Notes under the pieces: model-generated
Told to the model about the DNA's origin: nothing
Database searches by the model: none
What the model saw: the letters and a program-made list of their open reading frames with translations, nothing else
From: an uncultured Collinsella sp.
GTDB lineage: Bacteria > Actinomycetota > Coriobacteriia > Coriobacteriales > Coriobacteriaceae
DNA length: 14,458 nucleotides
Reading direction: 5' to 3'
Assembly: GCA_902494765.1 (NCBI GenBank)
Contig: CABUUK010000055.1
Location: 1 to 14,458 of the forward strand
Part shown: positions 5,756 through 13,380 of the stretch, in pieces
Layout: each line of letters opens with the position of its first letter
Numbering within the stretch: the first letter of the stretch is position 1
Translations under genes and position numbers: made by a program

Positions 5756-6358
5756 CTAGTGCACCAGTTTGCCAAATTGAATAGCACGAACAATCAGTGT
5801 TACGCCAAACACCAGCAGCGCGGCGCCGCTAAAGATGACGAGCATCTTGGCCGACCACAGCGGATAGATAAACACGAACATGCCGGCGATGATGGAAAGT
5901 GCGCCGCTCAGGATGGCGAGGGCGCGGTTGGACGAAAGCTCGGACTCCAGAATGGACATGACACCTTCGACGATCCAGCCAAAGCCGGCCACGATAACCA
6001 CCATCGTGGTGAGCGTCGCGGTCGAGAAGGCCTGGTTGCGCAGGATTATGACGCCGCCCAAGATAATGAGTAGGTTGGAGATGATGCTCGTCACGCGCCA
6101 GCCGGTGGGCAGCAGTGGCTCGAAAACAGCGGTAAACAGCCTGATCGCGGCCGTGATCACAAAGTAGAAGCCCAAGACGGTCGTTAAGAAGACGAGGGAC
6201 TTGGCGGGCGCAAACAGCAGTGCGATGCCGGCGACGAGCGCCAAGACGCCCGTGATGGCGTAAATCCAGCGCACGGCCTTGACGGCCTTGCCTGCCATGC
6301 TTTTCTCGTCAAATCCAAACTGGCTCGATTTTTGGTCATCATTCTTAAAGATGCCCAT
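5756..6358 (-). CDS. HdeD/DUF308-family membrane protein
   Basis: A 200-residue protein with a soluble N-terminus of about 28 residues and six predicted transmembrane helices (about 30-50, 54-74, 88-106, 115-135, 146-164, 170-190). Repeated Gly-rich helix pairs and Arg-containing loops are typical of DUF308 (three tandem two-helix units). HdeD in E. coli is linked to acid resistance, but the function of the wider family is unknown and no substrate can be assigned. AAAGGAG before ATG fixes the start. It is the first gene of a two-gene unit with the YaiI protein, and the junction is stop-to-start. Confidence 0.85.
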   Translation of the reverse strand: MGIFKNDDQKSSQFGFDEKSMAGKAVKAVRWIYAITGVLALVAGIALLFAPAKSLVFLTTVLGFYFVITAAIRLFTAVFEPLLPTGWRVTSIISNLLIILGGVIILRNQAFSTATLTTMVVIVAGFGWIVEGVMSILESELSSNRALAILSGALSIIAGMFVFIYPLWSAKMLVIFSGAALLVFGVTLIVRAIQFGKLVH

Positions 6359-6546
6359 AATGTCTCCTTTCCGTGCGGCGTAAGCCTTGATCGTTACAAC
6401 CAGTATCGCCTAAAGGCGCTGGCGTATGGGTCGGGGAGGGCGAAACGTAACCCAAAGGCCCCGAATTGTTTCCGTTGTTCCCCACGTCGCGATTTTCTAT
6501 TCAACAGGTGTAGAACATTGCAGCCCTGTTCGTTATTGCCTAGGTT

Positions 6547-6565
6547 TTAGGTTAGATTTTCCTAA
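6547..6565. promoter_or_regulatory. DtxR/IdeR-like box before the nitroreductase
   Basis: The 19 bases TTAGGTTAG-ATTTT-CCTAA match the classical DtxR iron-box consensus at all nine bases of the left half and all five outer bases of the right, 15 of 19 overall. The box lies 29 bases before the nitroreductase ATG and overlaps a weak -10 candidate (TAGATT, with TTCGTT 18 bases upstream). Iron- or manganese-dependent repression is a plausible inference. Confidence 0.45.
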
Positions 6566-6593
6566 GAACAATTGCCCGAAATTGGGGGTCCCT

Positions 6594-7265
6594 ATGAACG
6601 AAGCAGTTCCCGCAGCGCCGGTAAGCGCTGAGTCGATGGCAAAGCAGGGTTGCGAAAAGCTCGGCTTGGACGCGTTTGATGCGTTGGTTCGCTGCGCCCG
6701 CACGTGCCGTCGCTTTGACGAGTCCATGCGCGTGCCGCGTGAGCTTTTGCTTGAGCTGGCGGAGCTGGCGCACCTGACTCCCTGTGGTGCCAATGCTCAG
6801 CGTCTGCGTTTTCATGTGGTAAGCGGTGCAGAGGACTGCGCGCGTGTATTTGACGAGCTTGCATGGGCCGGTGCGCTCAAGGATTGGCCGGGTCCCGATG
6901 AGGGCGAGCGCCCGACCGGCTACATCGCGATTCTTGCCGAGCGCGCCGTTCCGGGTAAGCCCGCCGCTCCTATTACTGAGGTCGACACGGGCATTGCCGC
7001 GCAGACGATGATGCTCGCCGCCCGCAGCGCCACGCCCGAGGTGGCTGCCTGCATGTTCAAGGCCTTTACGCCCCACGCGATCGATGCCATGGGGCTCGAT
7101 AGCGACAAGTATGAGCTCAAGCTGATCATGGCGTTTGGCGTTCCGGCCGAGACGCAGGTGATCGATGCGATCGATTCCAACCCCGACGGCTCAATTAATT
7201 ACTGGCGCGACGAGGCGCAGGTGCACCACGTACCCAAGCGCCCGCTTGCCGACGTACTGGTGTAG
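6594..7265 (+). CDS. Nitroreductase-family FMN oxidoreductase
   Basis: A 223-residue protein of the nitroreductase fold, whose members use FMN and NAD(P)H to reduce nitro groups, quinones or flavins in the cytoplasm. The N-terminal FMN phosphate motif is ARTCRRFDES (35-44), in place of the common RRSxRxF. LTPCGANAQRLRFHVV (61-76) is the conserved helix-to-strand segment that packs on the flavin. The C-terminal part has the LxxxxAFGVP-like stretch near 190 that closes these domains. The in-frame reading continues upstream to 6426, but that part is not protein-like and would cross the DtxR-like box. GGGGG 8 bases before ATG at 6594 supports the shorter form. It stands alone, with the phosphatase pair starting 82 bases later. 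The physiological substrate is unknown. Confidence 0.85.
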   Translation: MNEAVPAAPVSAESMAKQGCEKLGLDAFDALVRCARTCRRFDESMRVPRELLLELAELAHLTPCGANAQRLRFHVVSGAEDCARVFDELAWAGALKDWPGPDEGERPTGYIAILAERAVPGKPAAPITEVDTGIAAQTMMLAARSATPEVAACMFKAFTPHAIDAMGLDSDKYELKLIMAFGVPAETQVIDAIDSNPDGSINYWRDEAQVHHVPKRPLADVLV

Positions 7266-7297
7266 CTGAGCGTCACCGCGGTGTGATCCGGCGGTAA

Positions 7298-7332
7298 ACC
7301 ACCACAAAGGTACCTGTCCCCTTTGCGGTGGT
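7298..7332. repeat. REP-like palindrome containing a GGGGACAGGTACC-type core
   Basis: ACCACC-A-CAAAGG and CCTTTG-C-GGTGGT pair over 12 of 13 positions around a 9-base loop. Stem and loop contain GGTACCTGTCCCC, whose reverse complement is a core often seen in REP-type palindromes. It ends just before the ribosome-binding site of the first phosphatase gene, so in RNA it would form a hairpin in the leader. No REP-associated transposase is in the window. Confidence 0.55.
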
Positions 7333-7347
7333 GCGAGGGGAGGACGT

Positions 7348-7890
7348 GTGGCAGATTTGTATTTGGTGCGGCATGGGCAGACTGAGCTCAATGTGCAGAA
7401 CATTTTGCAGGGTGGGCACGATTCGCCGCTTACGGCGCGCGGGCGCGAGCAGGCGCTGGCGACGCGCGCGGCGTTTGAGGCGCGTGGCGTGACCTTTGAC
7501 CGTGTGTATTCCTCGCCGTTGGGCCGGGCGCGGCATACGGCTGAGCTAATTGCTGGTGAGGGCCGCTCGATAGAGCTGGTCGATGACCTGCGCGAGTGGC
7601 ATTTGGGCTCGCTGGAGGGTACATCAAATCGCGAGATGCCGCCGCAGCCCTGGGGTGATTATCCGGTGGCCTTTGGTGGCGAGTCTGAAGGCGAGCTCCA
7701 GTCGCGCATGGTCGCGGCGCTGTCCCACATCATGGCCAGGCCGCAGCACGACTGTGTGCTGGCAGTCTCCCACGGCTCTTCCTGCCAGGAGTTTCTTGAG
7801 TATGTGACTGGCAGGGGAGAGCTACCCGACAACGGTGCCGTGCTTCATTTTGGCTATTGCGACGGTGCGTTTTCGCTCCTTGATTGGTAA
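7348..7890 (+). CDS. Histidine phosphatase (phosphoglycerate-mutase-like), first of a tandem pair
   Basis: A 180-residue branch-1 histidine phosphatase. The catalytic set is complete: R8-H9-G with phospho-acceptor H9, R60 (SSPLGRAR), general acid E83 (LREWHLG) and H142 (SHGSS). Such proteins hydrolyse phosphate esters in the cytoplasm through a phosphohistidine. Some members act as mutases, but the small size points to a phosphatase. The start codon is GTG, chosen because GGGGAGG lies directly upstream and the RHG motif begins at residue 8 as expected. It is followed after 17 bases by a paralogue of similar architecture, so the two are cotranscribed. The substrate is unknown. Confidence 0.88.
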   Translation: MADLYLVRHGQTELNVQNILQGGHDSPLTARGREQALATRAAFEARGVTFDRVYSSPLGRARHTAELIAGEGRSIELVDDLREWHLGSLEGTSNREMPPQPWGDYPVAFGGESEGELQSRMVAALSHIMARPQHDCVLAVSHGSSCQEFLEYVTGRGELPDNGAVLHFGYCDGAFSLLDW

Positions 7891-7907
7891 CGAACGAAAG
7901 GACCCCT

Positions 7908-8543
7908 ATGAATAAAGACCTGTATCTGGTTCGTCATGGGCAGACAATATTCAACCTTAAGCGCATTATTCAGGGTTGGAGTGACTCGCCGCTTACGCAG
8001 TTGGGTTGCGACCAGGCGGCGCGTGCCGGCATGTTCTTACGTGCGCGCGGCATTGAACCCGATCATGCCTACACCTCCACACTTCATCGCACCGAGCAGA
8101 CTATCGCCAACCTGTGGCCGGGCTTGGCGTACGAGCGCCTGGACGGTCTGCGTGAGTGGTTCTTTGGCGACTTTGAGGCCGAGCGCGTGATGCTTATGCC
8201 CGAGCGCCCGTGGCGAGATTTCTATCGTCAGTTTGGCGGCGAGGGCCAGATGCAGGTGCGCGAGCGCATGGCGGCGACGATAACCGATCTTATGCGACGT
8301 CCGGACCACGAGTGCGTGCTCGCGGTGAGCCACGGTTCGGCTATCAAGGAGTTTTTGGACCACGTGCGGGGCGCGGCGGCCGACGAGCGCGAACGCGTGC
8401 CGGGCAACTGCTCAGTGCTGCATTTTGCGTTTGACGACGAATCCGACACGTTTGAGCTGATTGAGATTTTTACGCAGGAGGATTACGCACGCGAGCTGGG
8501 GCTTGAACCGCTCGTGGCGGCAGCAGGCCCGCAGCGGGGATAA
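7908..8543 (+). CDS. Histidine phosphatase, second of a tandem pair
   Basis: A 211-residue paralogue of the preceding gene. Catalytic residues are R9-H10-G, R61 (STLHRTEQT), E83 (LREWFFG) and H142 (SHGSA). The two proteins share the pattern DLYLVRHGQT, SPLT, LREW and CVLAVSHGS at nearly identical spacing, which indicates tandem duplication. This copy has a longer C-terminus with an acidic segment (DDESDTFELIEIF) and diverges between 91 and 120, where substrate specificity usually lies. The in-frame reading begins at 7884, but AAAGGA before the ATG at 7908 and homology support the shorter start. It ends before a strong bidirectional terminator. Confidence 0.88.
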   Translation: MNKDLYLVRHGQTIFNLKRIIQGWSDSPLTQLGCDQAARAGMFLRARGIEPDHAYTSTLHRTEQTIANLWPGLAYERLDGLREWFFGDFEAERVMLMPERPWRDFYRQFGGEGQMQVRERMAATITDLMRRPDHECVLAVSHGSAIKEFLDHVRGAAADERERVPGNCSVLHFAFDDESDTFELIEIFTQEDYARELGLEPLVAAAGPQRG

Positions 8544-8586
8544 CGTGAGCGTGGCGGCACGGGTCGCCGGCATAACTTCTCGACGC

Positions 8587-8633
8587 AAAAGGGGCGGAGA
8601 TGCATGTACCTGCTGCATCTCCGCCCCCTGTTT
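8587..8633. terminator. Bidirectional terminator between convergent genes
   Basis: GGGGCGGAGATGCA and TGCATCTCCGCCCC form a perfect 14-bp stem (8591-8604 with 8614-8627) around a 9-base loop. AAAA precedes it, giving a TTTT tail on the minus strand, and CTGTTTGTT follows on the plus strand. It can therefore end both the phosphatase unit and the M20-DUF1015 unit. Confidence 0.85.
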
Positions 8634-8672
8634 GTTGAGCTGCCGATTTTTGTGCTGGACGGTCTGGTCTTG

Positions 8673-9356
8673 CTAGAACCGCGCGACTTGGTGCGTGAGC
8701 AGACCCGTCGGAACCTGCGGCGCGCCGCCGCTGACCTGCGCGGCGGGGAAGAGCGCAGCTACGGCAAAGTTGAACGGCTCCTTGCCGGTGTACGTTCCGG
8801 CGGCACGGGCCTCATCGGCCAGCAGCTGCGACGCCCCGGCCAGCGCGGCAGCGTAGGCGGGGTCGTCGGCCAGTGCCGGCTCTGGTACTTGGTCGAGCAT
8901 GGCACGGATGGCGGCAACAGCGTCCTCGCGCTTGACCTCCCACACGCGGTGCGTAATGCCCGCGGGGTCGGTGACGGCGTAGAGCGAGGCGCCCTCTTTG
9001 GCAGCGCCCAGGATGATGTCCATGACGGGCGACGCCTCGTAGGCGAGCGACACGGGGCGCGGCTGAACTTTGAGTTCGGCGATCGCGCGCGCGGCGGCGG
9101 CCACGTCGGCGCTGGCATCGCCCTTGCCGCCCGCAAGTACACTCGTCGGGCAGATCGCCACGACACCCGTCACACGTCCCGGCTCGCCCGAGCATTCGTA
9201 CACGTAATACGCCGCACCCGGGTCCTTGAGCATCAGACCATCGGCAATGGCTCCGCGCAGGGCATCGTTGCCGCTTAGGATGCTGCCCATTGCAGGCAGC
9301 GCCTCGAGCACGCGGTCCTGAGCCGGGCGGATGCAGGGAAACGGAAGTGCTTTCAT
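8673..9356 (-). CDS. Reduced DUF1015-family protein
   Basis: A 227-residue protein recognisable as DUF1015 by its N-terminus (PFPCIRP, 5-11), GITHRVWEV (133-141) and FNFAVAALFPAAQV (195-208), in the family order. Usual members are about 400 residues. This one lacks roughly 50 residues after the N-terminus and everything after the ALFP motif. The highly conserved ADGHHR motif is replaced by ADDPAY (163-168). In clostridia DUF1015 genes often sit next to serA and serC, as here, and the family has been classed with the ParB-like proteins, a group that includes a serine kinase. If that link holds, a role in phosphoserine or serine metabolism is possible, but this copy has probably lost catalysis or changed function. 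It starts 39 bases after the M20 gene stop. AGGA upstream supports the ATG. Confidence 0.7.
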   Translation of the reverse strand: MKALPFPCIRPAQDRVLEALPAMGSILSGNDALRGAIADGLMLKDPGAAYYVYECSGEPGRVTGVVAICPTSVLAGGKGDASADVAAAARAIAELKVQPRPVSLAYEASPVMDIILGAAKEGASLYAVTDPAGITHRVWEVKREDAVAAIRAMLDQVPEPALADDPAYAAALAGASQLLADEARAAGTYTGKEPFNFAVAALFPAAQVSGGAPQVPTGLLTHQVARF

Positions 9357-9395
9357 GGGCGGTCCTAACGCGCGAGTCGGTTTGTTCGCGGCTTA

Positions 9396-10616
9396 TTATG
9401 CCCCAACTTGGCCGCTCGCGTCCCAGAGCACGTTATCGGCGAGCGCGATTAGCACCTGCTGACAACGAACGATATCGGCGTGGGGCACATATTCGTTGGG
9501 CTTGTGCGCGAGCGCGAGCGACCCGGGACCGTAGCTCATGCAATTGCGGTTACCTGTCTTGCCGGCAATGACGGCGGTGTCGGTGTAGCCGGTAAAGAAG
9601 CCAACGGTCGTGTCCGCGTCCGTCACGTCATCGGCGGCACGCTTGAGCGCTGCTAGAAGGGGAGAGTTTGGGTCGCGCTCGATGGCGGGGCGGTCGCCCG
9701 TCACGACGTAGCTGCCGTGGCAACCGGGAATGGCGGCTTCGGCGACGGCGATGGCCTGCTCTACCATGCGCGTTACGGCGGCCGTATCGGTCGGCGGGGT
9801 CAGGCGCATGTCGACCCAGACTTTGGCGCGGTCGGGTACGACGTAGGGGCGATATCCGCCCTCGATTTGGCCGAACGTGATGGTCGAAGGCCCCAGCTCA
9901 TCGTGCGCGGGCAGCGCCACAAACGCGCGACGGAGCGAACACACGACCTCGGCCATGGCGGCGACGGCATCCGCGCCCTTCCAGGGCCGGCTTGCATGCG
10001 CCGTCACGCCATCCATTTCAATCTCGAACCACGTACGCCCCTTGTGCGCCACCTGGATCTGTCCGTCGGTGGGCTCGGTGTCCAGCACCCATTCGCGCGA
10101 ACCGACCCAGCCGGCATCGATGGCTGCCTCGGAGCCTCGCATAAAGTCTTCCTCGTCGACCGAGCAGATGAGCGAAAAGCCGCGGCGGGGCAGCGCGCCA
10201 TCCGCCGCCACGCGCTCGAGCGTATGGACCAGTGCGGCAATGGCACAGGCCAGGCCACCCTTCATATCGCAGGCGCCGCGGCCGTAGAGCTTGCCGTCGC
10301 GCACGACCGCCCCGAGCGGCGTAATGTCCGCGTCCCAGCCGTCGCCCAAGGTGACTGTATCCATGTGGCAGATGTAGACGAGCCGTGGCTCGTCGCTCAA
10401 ACCGGGCACGGTGACCATGAGATTGCGGCGTCCGGTCAGCACCTCGAGTTCCTCAACCTGCACGGCATGGAGCACCGGATGACTCAACCGCTCCAATTGA
10501 GCCTCAACCAACACTTTGATATAGCGTTCAATCTCGCCCTCATACGCACCTGGGTCGGAACTGTCGATCCGCACGAGCCCTTGCGTAAGCCGCCAAGCAA
10601 AATCTGTATCAACCAT
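9396..10616 (-). CDS. M20-family metallohydrolase (ArgE/DapE/CPG2-like)
   Basis: A 406-residue cytosolic M20 hydrolase, a family that uses two zinc ions to cleave peptide or N-acyl bonds. Visible active-site elements are H84-M-D86 (metal ligand and support), D117 (GACDMKGG, bridging), the E155/E156 pair (VDEED, general base and ligand), D179 (LDTEP) and H371 (AHKPNEY). The lid domain spans about 190-300 (HKGRTWFEIEMDGVTAHASRPW begins it). The in-frame reading extends upstream to 10763 but crosses the serA terminator. GAGGTG before the ATG at 10616 and homology fix the start. The natural substrate, whether N-acetylornithine, N-succinyl-diaminopimelate, a dipeptide or another acyl-amino acid, is not determined by sequence. 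It forms a transcription unit with the DUF1015 gene. Confidence 0.85.
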   Translation of the reverse strand: MVDTDFAWRLTQGLVRIDSSDPGAYEGEIERYIKVLVEAQLERLSHPVLHAVQVEELEVLTGRRNLMVTVPGLSDEPRLVYICHMDTVTLGDGWDADITPLGAVVRDGKLYGRGACDMKGGLACAIAALVHTLERVAADGALPRRGFSLICSVDEEDFMRGSEAAIDAGWVGSREWVLDTEPTDGQIQVAHKGRTWFEIEMDGVTAHASRPWKGADAVAAMAEVVCSLRRAFVALPAHDELGPSTITFGQIEGGYRPYVVPDRAKVWVDMRLTPPTDTAAVTRMVEQAIAVAEAAIPGCHGSYVVTGDRPAIERDPNSPLLAALKRAADDVTDADTTVGFFTGYTDTAVIAGKTGNRNCMSYGPGSLALAHKPNEYVPHADIVRCQQVLIALADNVLWDASGQVGA

Positions 10617-10641
10617 AGGCACCTCACAGATAGTTAGGTCA

Positions 10642-10661
10642 ACATACAAATTGTATGTCAA
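10642..10661 (-). promoter_or_regulatory. -35 box and 8-1-8 inverted repeat upstream of the M20 gene
   Basis: On the minus strand TTGACA (10656-10661) overlaps a perfect inverted repeat ACATACAA-T-TTGTATGT (10642-10658). The -10 box is weak (TAACTA about 19 bases downstream). The palindrome core TACAA-N-TTGTA resembles GntR-family operators. A dedicated repressor, not in the window, is inferred. Confidence 0.5.
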
Positions 10662-10691
10662 GAAGCGGCTCGGTGCATTTAATGGAGCGCT

Positions 10692-10731
10692 CACAAAAAC
10701 GGGGGCGCCTCTCGTGCGAAAGGCGCCCCCG
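10692..10731 (-). terminator. Intrinsic terminator of the serC-serA unit
   Basis: CGGGGGCGCCT and AGGCGCCCCCG form a perfect 11-bp GC stem (10700-10731). On the minus strand it is followed by TTTTTGTG. A second hairpin (ACGGGCAG/CTGCCCGT, 10751-10779) lies between it and the serA stop. Together they should separate serA from the M20 gene. Confidence 0.88.
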
Positions 10732-10793
10732 CGGGCATTCAATGTCAGTAACGGGCAGGCCACATGGGGAACTGCCCGTCAGATCAGCCGGCG

Positions 10794-11957
10794 CTATTTG
10801 ATCACGCGCACGCGATACATCGACGGAATCTGCTTGAGCGCCTCGATGGTGCTGCTGTCCAGGTGCTCGTCGGTGTCGAACATGGTGTAGGCGTTCTCGC
10901 CGGCAGACTCGTTGGTCATACGCTGCACGTTGGCATTGTCCTTGGCCAGGATTGCCGTGATCTGACCGATCATGTTGGGCACGTTGGCGTGCAGGCAGGC
11001 GATGCGGCTTGCGGCGCGCGCCTTGCCCATGCTGCAGGCGGGGTAGTTGACGCTGTGCGCGATGTTGCCGTTCTCCAGGTAATCCTTAAGCTCGCTGATG
11101 GCCATGTCGGCGCAGTTGGCCTCGGCCTCGCCAGTGCCGGCGCCCGAGTGCGTGGTGATAAACGTGTTGGGCATCTTGACGGTCTTGGGCGTGGCAAAAT
11201 CGCAGCTAAACCAGCTCAGCTTGCCCTCGCGCAGGGCGGCGTCAACGGCATCCTCGTCAATGATGGTCTCGCGTGCGTAGTTGATGAGCACGGCGTCCGG
11301 GGCCAGCAGGTTGATCTGCTCGGTGCTGATCATGCCGATGGTGTCGGCCTTGCTGGGCACGTGCACCGTGAGGTAATCACAGCCACGGCAGAGATCTTCG
11401 AGCGTGCCCACGCGCTGCACCTCGCGGCTCAGCACCCACGCGTGCTCAACGGAAATGAACGGATCGTAGCCGTAGACGTCCATGCCCAGATTGACGCAGG
11501 CGTTGGCGACCTTGGAGCCTACGTTGCCCAGACCGATGACGCCGATGCGCTTGCCCTTGAGCTCGCGGCCCACAAAGGCCTTCTTGGCCTTCTCGGCGTC
11601 GACCTGGATCTCGGGGTCGTCGGCGTTGTCGCGCACCCAGTTCATCGACTGCACCACGCCGCGGCTCGAGAGCACCAGCATGCCCAGGACGAGCTCCTTG
11701 ACGGCGTTGCTGTTGGCGCCGGGGGAGTTAAAGACGACGACGCCCTTCTTGGCGTACTCCTCGACGGGGATGTTGTTGACGCCGGCGCCGCAGCGGGCGA
11801 TGGCGCGGATGCCCTCGGGCAGCTCGTAGCCGTGCAGGTCGGTCGAGCGCATCAGGATGGCGTCGGCCTCCTCGGCGGTGCCCACAAACTCGTAGCCCTC
11901 GCCAAACTCAACTTTGCCGTCTTTAGTGATGTCGTCGATGGTCTTAATCTTACGCAT
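10794..11957 (-). CDS. serA: D-3-phosphoglycerate dehydrogenase (SerA), short form with ACT domain
   Basis: A 387-residue D-2-hydroxyacid dehydrogenase of the short clostridial SerA type. It should oxidise 3-phosphoglycerate to 3-phosphohydroxypyruvate with NAD+, the first step of serine synthesis. The Rossmann motif is GLGNVG (142-147) with D165 (GYDPF) set to bind the ribose, which fits NAD preference. The substrate and catalytic segment is NYAR229, and the catalytic His is H270 (TTHSGAGTGEAE). At the position of the family catalytic Glu (E of DVFxxEP, or of DFPxEE in clostridia) this protein has K258, with unchanged spacing to H270. The C-terminal 80 residues (about 310-387) are an ACT domain that may sense serine. 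AAGGAG precedes ATG. It lies 72 bases after serC. Confidence 0.9.
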   Translation of the reverse strand: MRKIKTIDDITKDGKVEFGEGYEFVGTAEEADAILMRSTDLHGYELPEGIRAIARCGAGVNNIPVEEYAKKGVVVFNSPGANSNAVKELVLGMLVLSSRGVVQSMNWVRDNADDPEIQVDAEKAKKAFVGRELKGKRIGVIGLGNVGSKVANACVNLGMDVYGYDPFISVEHAWVLSREVQRVGTLEDLCRGCDYLTVHVPSKADTIGMISTEQINLLAPDAVLINYARETIIDEDAVDAALREGKLSWFSCDFATPKTVKMPNTFITTHSGAGTGEAEANCADMAISELKDYLENGNIAHSVNYPACSMGKARAASRIACLHANVPNMIGQITAILAKDNANVQRMTNESAGENAYTMFDTDEHLDSSTIEALKQIPSMYRVRVIK

Positions 11958-12029
11958 GGAAAAACTCCTTAGCAGGTTTTGATCTAAACAGGGTGGTCTG
12001 AGGTGGCTGGTCGGCCCGCGTGTTGCGGG

Positions 12030-13154
<1,125 letters not shown>

Positions 13155-13193
13155 CTTCTAGTTCCCCCTTGTAGTCGTTTGGACGTTCGGGTT

Positions 13194-13202
13194 ACTTTAG
13201 CA
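13194..13202 (-). promoter_or_regulatory. Possible extended -10 promoter of serC
   Basis: On the minus strand TGC-TAAAGT fits an extended -10 element about 40 bases before the serC ATG. No good -35 box is seen 17 bases upstream. No serine riboswitch-like or T-box-like structure was recognised in the 226 bases before serC. Confidence 0.3.
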
Positions 13203-13380
13203 CAGTGGAGCGCCAGGCGCGACCGCATCACGGTAAAACTCGAGTGCGTCGCTATGATTTACAGGATGGTTACATGGGGGAGGGGTGCTTTACTCCTCAG
13301 GCAAATCCAAATCTGCGAGCGAAGACATGAGGTTCCTAGGCGCTTGATCTCTTCGTCCTAAAGTAGCTACCTCCTAGTCA

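Noticed and set aside
7274..7283. Palindrome CACCGCGGTG after the nitroreductase
   Set aside because: It is short with no loop and no U tail, so neither a terminator nor a clear operator.
8604..9278. 224-codon plus-strand open frame starting in the terminator
   Set aside because: It begins inside the bidirectional terminator hairpin and is antisense to the DUF1015 gene.
9717..10637. 306-codon plus-strand open frame
   Set aside because: It is antisense to the M20 hydrolase and has no credible ribosome-binding site or motif.
10764..11972. 402-codon plus-strand open frame
   Set aside because: It mirrors serA on the other strand. Its composition is that of antisense GC-rich codons (Val/Ala/Gly/His-rich) and SerA is certain.
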